From: Shinisaurus crocodilurus | Lineage: Eukaryota > Chordata > Lepidosauria > Squamata > Shinisauridae | NCBI GenBank assembly: GCA_021292165.1 | Contig: CM037877.1 | Span: 112,677,289 to 112,741,288 of the forward strand | Direction: 5' to 3' | DNA length: 64,000 nucleotides | In this document: piece by piece, positions 28,501-34,500 of the stretch | How the letters are laid out: every line of letters starts with the position of its first letter | Position numbering within the stretch: the first letter of the stretch is position 1 | Translations under genes and position numbers: made by a program | The notes under the pieces: generated by a model | What the model saw: only the letters and a program-made list of their open reading frames with translations | Database searches by the model: none | What the model was told of the DNA's origin: nothing

Positions 28501-31500
28501 TATTTTGTTTTTATTGTATGCCATCCTGATATGGTTTACTGAAGGACAGCCTAAAACTTGGTATTGTACAAATTTTGTGTATCTATTGTCTGCTTTATGC
28601 TGGTCTTGGACCGTAATAAAGATTTGATTTTGATTTGATTTGAATGTTGCATGCTACAGGGGATTTTGCTACTGTCCAGTGAAAGCAGAGTTATTGACCT
28701 AGTTTGCACATAACAATCCCTGGCTTGTTGCCCTACCCCTCTGAAGTACATCAGGCCTCAACAGTGGCGTGTTTTAGTTGTTTATTGAAAACGTATCTGT
28801 TTGCTTTGGCTTTCCCCCAGCCATGAGCTATCTTTGTACCAGCCTCATGATACTATTTTGTGTGTGTGGCCTTTTTTGTTCATTTGTTTTGTTTTTATTC
28901 TTTTGTAACCCACTTCGGGATTTGTTTCAAATGAGAAGTGGTATATATAAATATTGTTAATATATAATACCCAGGGTTTGTCGGACAGACGATCAAACAA
29001 ATTGTGGTTTATTTTCCCAATCCCTGGGTTGTTTGTTTTCCCTCCCTTGCCCACTCCCTCCCTGTAGCCCAAATACCTTTGCAGTTCTGTAGTACCGGCA
29101 TGAAGAGTGGCTGTTTCTTTTTTAACCACGCTTGCCCGCCGCCTCTGTAGCGAAACAACCCATGGTTCTGGGTTCACCCGTAGTGACAACCCATGGTTGA
29201 AACAACCCAGAGTTCACAGCCCAACAACAAAACAAGGGTTCTCTCTCTGGGCTGGTTTGCATTACACAACAGCCCACCGTGGGTTATTTAACCCACAGTG
29301 AGGTTGCGGGGCATGTGCAGCTGCCATTTGGCATATCCAAGCCCTACTCAGGGGTTGTTGGTGTCATGTGAATCCAGTGAGTGTGGGTTATGCAAGGGTT
29401 AAACAACCCTCGCATAACCCTAGAACAGACCACGGGTTCTGCAAGGGTTGTATAACCCTCTCATAACCCATGCTCTCCAGGTTCACATGACACGACAACT
29501 GCTGAGCAAGGGCAATGTGCAATCTGACCATCTGCAATGTGGCACCTGCGGCTCATCGTGGGTGAAGTAACCATGACAAGCCATGTCATCTAAACCAGGT
29601 CTCTGGGTTGTTTGTGGCTAGATCGCGTGTGCACATCCTTTTCGGTCCTGGGGTGGGAGGGGCCACACATGTGCATGCGCACACTCTGTTCGTCTGGGGG
29701 GGGGGTAGACTGGGCTTGGGGCTACCTGTGCTATTTGGGCTACACTTTTTGCATCCCTTGGCATCCAATTTTTTTTCTTGGTGCCTAATTAACACATTTT
29801 CTTACCGGCAGCTGGGATTGCTGTGCAGTAGGTTTCTGTCGGTGCTGAAAATTGTGGGTTCAAAAGCCATTTTGTGTGGTGCCCAGGACAATTTCTCAAA
29901 TTGCCAAATGTGTCTGGATAACTATGAACTTAATTTATTTTATTTAAATTGCCCATCTGGCCGGTCACCCGGTAATTGCCCTGGTATGGTGGGTTAATGT
30001 TAATAACGAACTTAACATAGATGCCAGTTGGCATTCAAGTAGTAGCCCATAAGGCAAAGAAAACTGATTAGATAGATTAGAGCCATAGATGCTGTTCCTA
30101 GCACTGTCATGTTTTGACAGCAATTGCTCTTTGCCCCATTCTTAAAAGTGAGATTTTAATTTTTAACTAGCCACATAAGATAGTGAGTAGTTGAGTTTGG
30201 CATGCTACAGTAATCATGCAAAATGTAAAATAGATTGTGACAGCCCTGGCTCAGGAGAAGAACTGGTCTTCGTAAAGCGTATCAATGAGAAAGATTCTCC
30301 CCTAAAAGCTCATATGCCATCTAACATAAGAATCTGCAATAAAGCAGTGAAAGGTACAATAGACTACAGGGAAGACTTCACTTAGTGGAAAACTAGAATT
30401 GACTGTGTATTGAGAGTAGGTACATCTGTGGGAAATCAAAGAAGACTTGCTAGTTCAGTAAAGGCAAGGCAAAAATAACACCTAACCCGGTATAATTGCT
30501 AATGGGAAAATCTCAGAGGGATTCCAAATGGAGGAACCTAGAGAACAGATGAAGCTTGCCGGTAAGAGACTTTGTGGCGGGCTATAATAGAAACTAAGCC
30601 AATGTCCAGGTTATTCAGCCAGTCTCCAAAACGTATGGCAAAGCTTAAAAGCTGCCTAAAGAGTGAGAAGCATCCAACTATGTTGGACAGTGTAGGTGAT
30701 GAGCAAAGGTGTGAAAATGTGTGAACTTCTGAGCTTCACTAGGAAGAGGAGCTTTTTGGAAGTGTTTGCATAGTAATGAAATCATTCTTTTGTACTAGCT
30801 ACAACAGCTTTTTCTTCTAGTCATATGACAGAGCCACATTGGATTAGATGTCTTTTGTATTTAATGAAATTTGGGACCAGTAGGTGTGTATTTATAATTA
30901 CATTTTGCAGACGCCTTCCAAAAGCACACCTCTAGATTCCCTGTACCGACAACCATTAGAAGAGTGCAAGGAAAGCAAATCCACCAACCAACCTAGCTAT
31001 CCAGATTTCATGGTATGTCTTAACCTGTACTTCCTTATTGCATAGCTTTATAGGAAATGAACGGAGGCTGCTCCAGGGAAAGTTCAGAAGCAAAGTGCTT
31101 AAAGGCACAATCCTATGCATTTTTAGACAGAAAAAAGGCCTACAACTCCCAGCAATGGGCCATGCTGGGAGTTTTAGGCCTTTTTTCTGTCTAAAAATGC
31201 ATAGGACTGTGCCCTAACTTTGTTTCCTGAGGTCCTTGAAGAAACTAACCATGATGAGTTTGTTGAGGTCAGAGTTTTAATGCTAGCAAAGTTCCATTAC
31301 AGTTTAGTCATGGGCTTAATGGAAGTTATAAGTTTCCCTAAATCTGCTTGGGAGAGCAAATAATAAATTACTATTGTTGCTTTGCATTATGGGATGATGA
31401 TCATCCTACCTAGGAGTAGTTATATGAAGAGTTCTTCATGAATGATTACTAATTCTAGATACAACTCTGAAAATGTGCGGTTGTAAGATTAGTTTACCCA

Positions 31501-34500
31501 TCAGCTGTTGCAAAATAATACTGTTTGCCCTCAGCCTTTAGTGGTGGAACTTTTTTGGTATCCTTCCTCCTAGCAGCTCAGGGCTACATATATGGTTCCC
31601 CACCCTCAATTTTATCCTCAACTCAGTGAGGTAGGTTTGGTTGAAAGATAGTGACTGGTCCAGGGTCACTCAGTGAGCTTAGTGGCTGAAGAGAGATTTG
31701 AACCTGGGTCTCCCCAGGTCTAATCCAACACTAACCACTACAATGAACTGGCTCACTGTAGGAAATCTCAAAAATAATTTCTGCTATTATATTATTTTTT
31801 TCTCCCATGTTTCTGTGTGCATATAAATGGAATCAGTTCCTGTGCTCACTTGTATTTCATGAAAATATGGCTGCTTTGGCATCATTAGCCCCTCAATGGC
31901 ACTGAAGCCTGACAAACCACCAGTTTAGTGCCCTTTTTGGACCTCCCTCCTCCTCCTAGTGAGTTGCAATTGATGATATCCAGATATTTTCCAATTCCTA
32001 TTCCCTTTCTTGTTCTCGGTCCCTTCTTCTCTGGAGCTTCCAGTCTCCCAACCCTGCTACTTGTATCTTTTTGGTGTTTGTTTCCAGTACCATAGTACCT
32101 ACCTGATCTCTTTCCAAATCTCATCCCCTACTTGCTGCCAACCCCTTGAAATTGCTGCTCCTACACCCAGAAAGCAATCTTATTCCACAATCTCATTCAC
32201 ACTCAAGCTCCTTCCTATCACTGAAAGCTGCCTCTTTCCAATACTGCCACTACTGCTATCCTCTCATTCAGAGACCTCTCTTTCCTTCCCATACACACCT
32301 TGATGTCCATGGTGGTGAAGTTGGCCACCGTCTTCAAACTTTGCCATTTCAGCCCCTAATTGCTCTTTTGAAGCTTCGACATTCATTTAGTACATTTCTA
32401 ATCTCCCTTGCATTTTCCTGTTGCTGTGTTGTCATCAACCCAGTGCCCTTATCAACTTCCTTATCTGGTTTGGATACTGAGCTTAGGTTTTTTTTTTCCT
32501 GCAACATTCCCACCTTGCTCCTTGGTGATTTCAACATTTGTTTCTATAATCTCACAGTCCCAGCTGCCTTCCTGCCTTCCTTCCTAGCTACTCCCTGTGA
32601 CTTTGGACTGTCTCCCGCACTCTGCTGTAGCCACTCTAGAGTTTGTTGGTTGCCCTCAACATTGCATACTTTCTACTTTTGTACCATTCTGCCTGCCTCA
32701 TTATATTAGTTATTTAAAACATTTGTACTCATCCTTTCTGCTACCAAGCCTTCAAGGCAGCTTACAAAACCAGAAATAAACCATTAATAAAATCCAAACA
32801 AAAGCAAACTAAAATTCATCCAACTACTCAATCAGTTCAGCAAAAGAAATGGTAGCAGCAATAATAAGAAAAAATAATCTGAATGTTCAGAAAACAAGAC
32901 AGTTTTGACTTGGTGTCTAAAAGGTAGGATAGGTGGCAAAGATGTTTTTCTGAGAGTATTCCACAAACTATCGCTACAGAAAAAACCCTTATCCCCCAAT
33001 TTGCCAACTACCATAACCTCTGAAAGTGGGGGCACTGGGAGTTGGGCCTAAGATTGTAACTATGATGATCTTAAGGGCAGATTCATTAACAAAAAAGAAA
33101 AAAGTGGTGGTTCTTCACATACCCTGATCCCAGGCCATTTAAGAGTTTTAGGGCACAATCCCATGCATGTTTAGACAGAAAAAAAAGTTCTGCAACTTTC
33201 TGTCTAAGCATGCATAGGATTGCACCCTTAAAGGCTAAATACCTGCACCTCTAATTACACCTGGAAACAATCTGCAAGTTGGTGAAGATCGCGAACACTT
33301 GTAAAATATGCCCAGTTTGATGGGACCAAGTCGGTAACCAAGCTGCTTTGTTCTGACCATCCCATAATTTGCCTTCTCTGTAGTTTCCACCTTCAACTCC
33401 TCCATATCTCAAACCTTGACTCACTTGAAGTGTGCTTGCTGCTTTTTTCTAGTTGCTGAATACTGCTTTATTCTGGCAGGCTTTTGGTCTGCGTGGCAGT
33501 TAATGTTTTGATATTTTGGTTTTAATTGCTGACCCTGCTTCCTTGGTTGGTTTATACAGTATCAGGGATAAGCAACGGCACCTTTCTTGGTAGCTGCTAA
33601 GGTGCCCTACCCCTCCCACTTTTCCCACTTTTTTTTTTTTCTTAATCCCTTTGCTGGAAGCTGGGATTACTTCTAAGCACAGTGAGGGCCTCTAGCTGCT
33701 GCCATCTATATTTCCCAGGAATGCTTCTGGGCTATATGATGGGGCTCAGAGACATTCTTAGGAAATGAAGATGGTGGGCAGCTGCAAACTGATGCTTTCC
33801 TCTGCAGCTCACCCAGCCACCAAGAAAAGGAAAAAGAAAAAGATGCTGAAAGCTGTGTTTTGGCTCAGACCCCACTTCTGCCTTCTACTCAGACTTTTGG
33901 GCAGGTTACTTGTCCTCCGTGACTAGCCATGCCTCCCATGGCAGCCGTTTTGTGGTGATGCCCACAACAACTTCTCAAATTGCCAAATGTGCCCATGGGA
34001 CCAAAAAGGTTGTCTACTCCTGGTTTATATTCTTTTTATGAAATCTAATTTTTAAATGTTGTAAGCCGCTTTTAGTGGGACTTTTGCACCAGGAGGGCAG
34101 GATATAAAAGTTTTAATAAAATTTTAAAAATTGTACCCCCTAACAGATGGCTCTGGCTTGCCTCTTCCGTTTGTTAGCTCAGCTCATGCTCTTGTGCTGT
34201 TCAGCAGCTTTTGGAAGAAATGAAAAGACCTGTCTGACCACTTGCTTTAAACTCATGTTCTCCTGTATTTGCCTGGATAAGAAATATCACTACACCATTC
34301 CGATCCACACCCCTTCTAACTATCCCCAAAGTTTATCCTCCACATTTTGATTCCTGCCACTCTGTCTCATCCAATATTTTCTGCGCAGAATCTTGCTACC
34401 TCTTTCTTGATTAAACCAGTCTCCCCACCTACCTCATTCCTTAACCCCATTGTTGTTTAATTTAGCTGCTCTGAAATCCTCCTCATATTCTGCTCTACAT

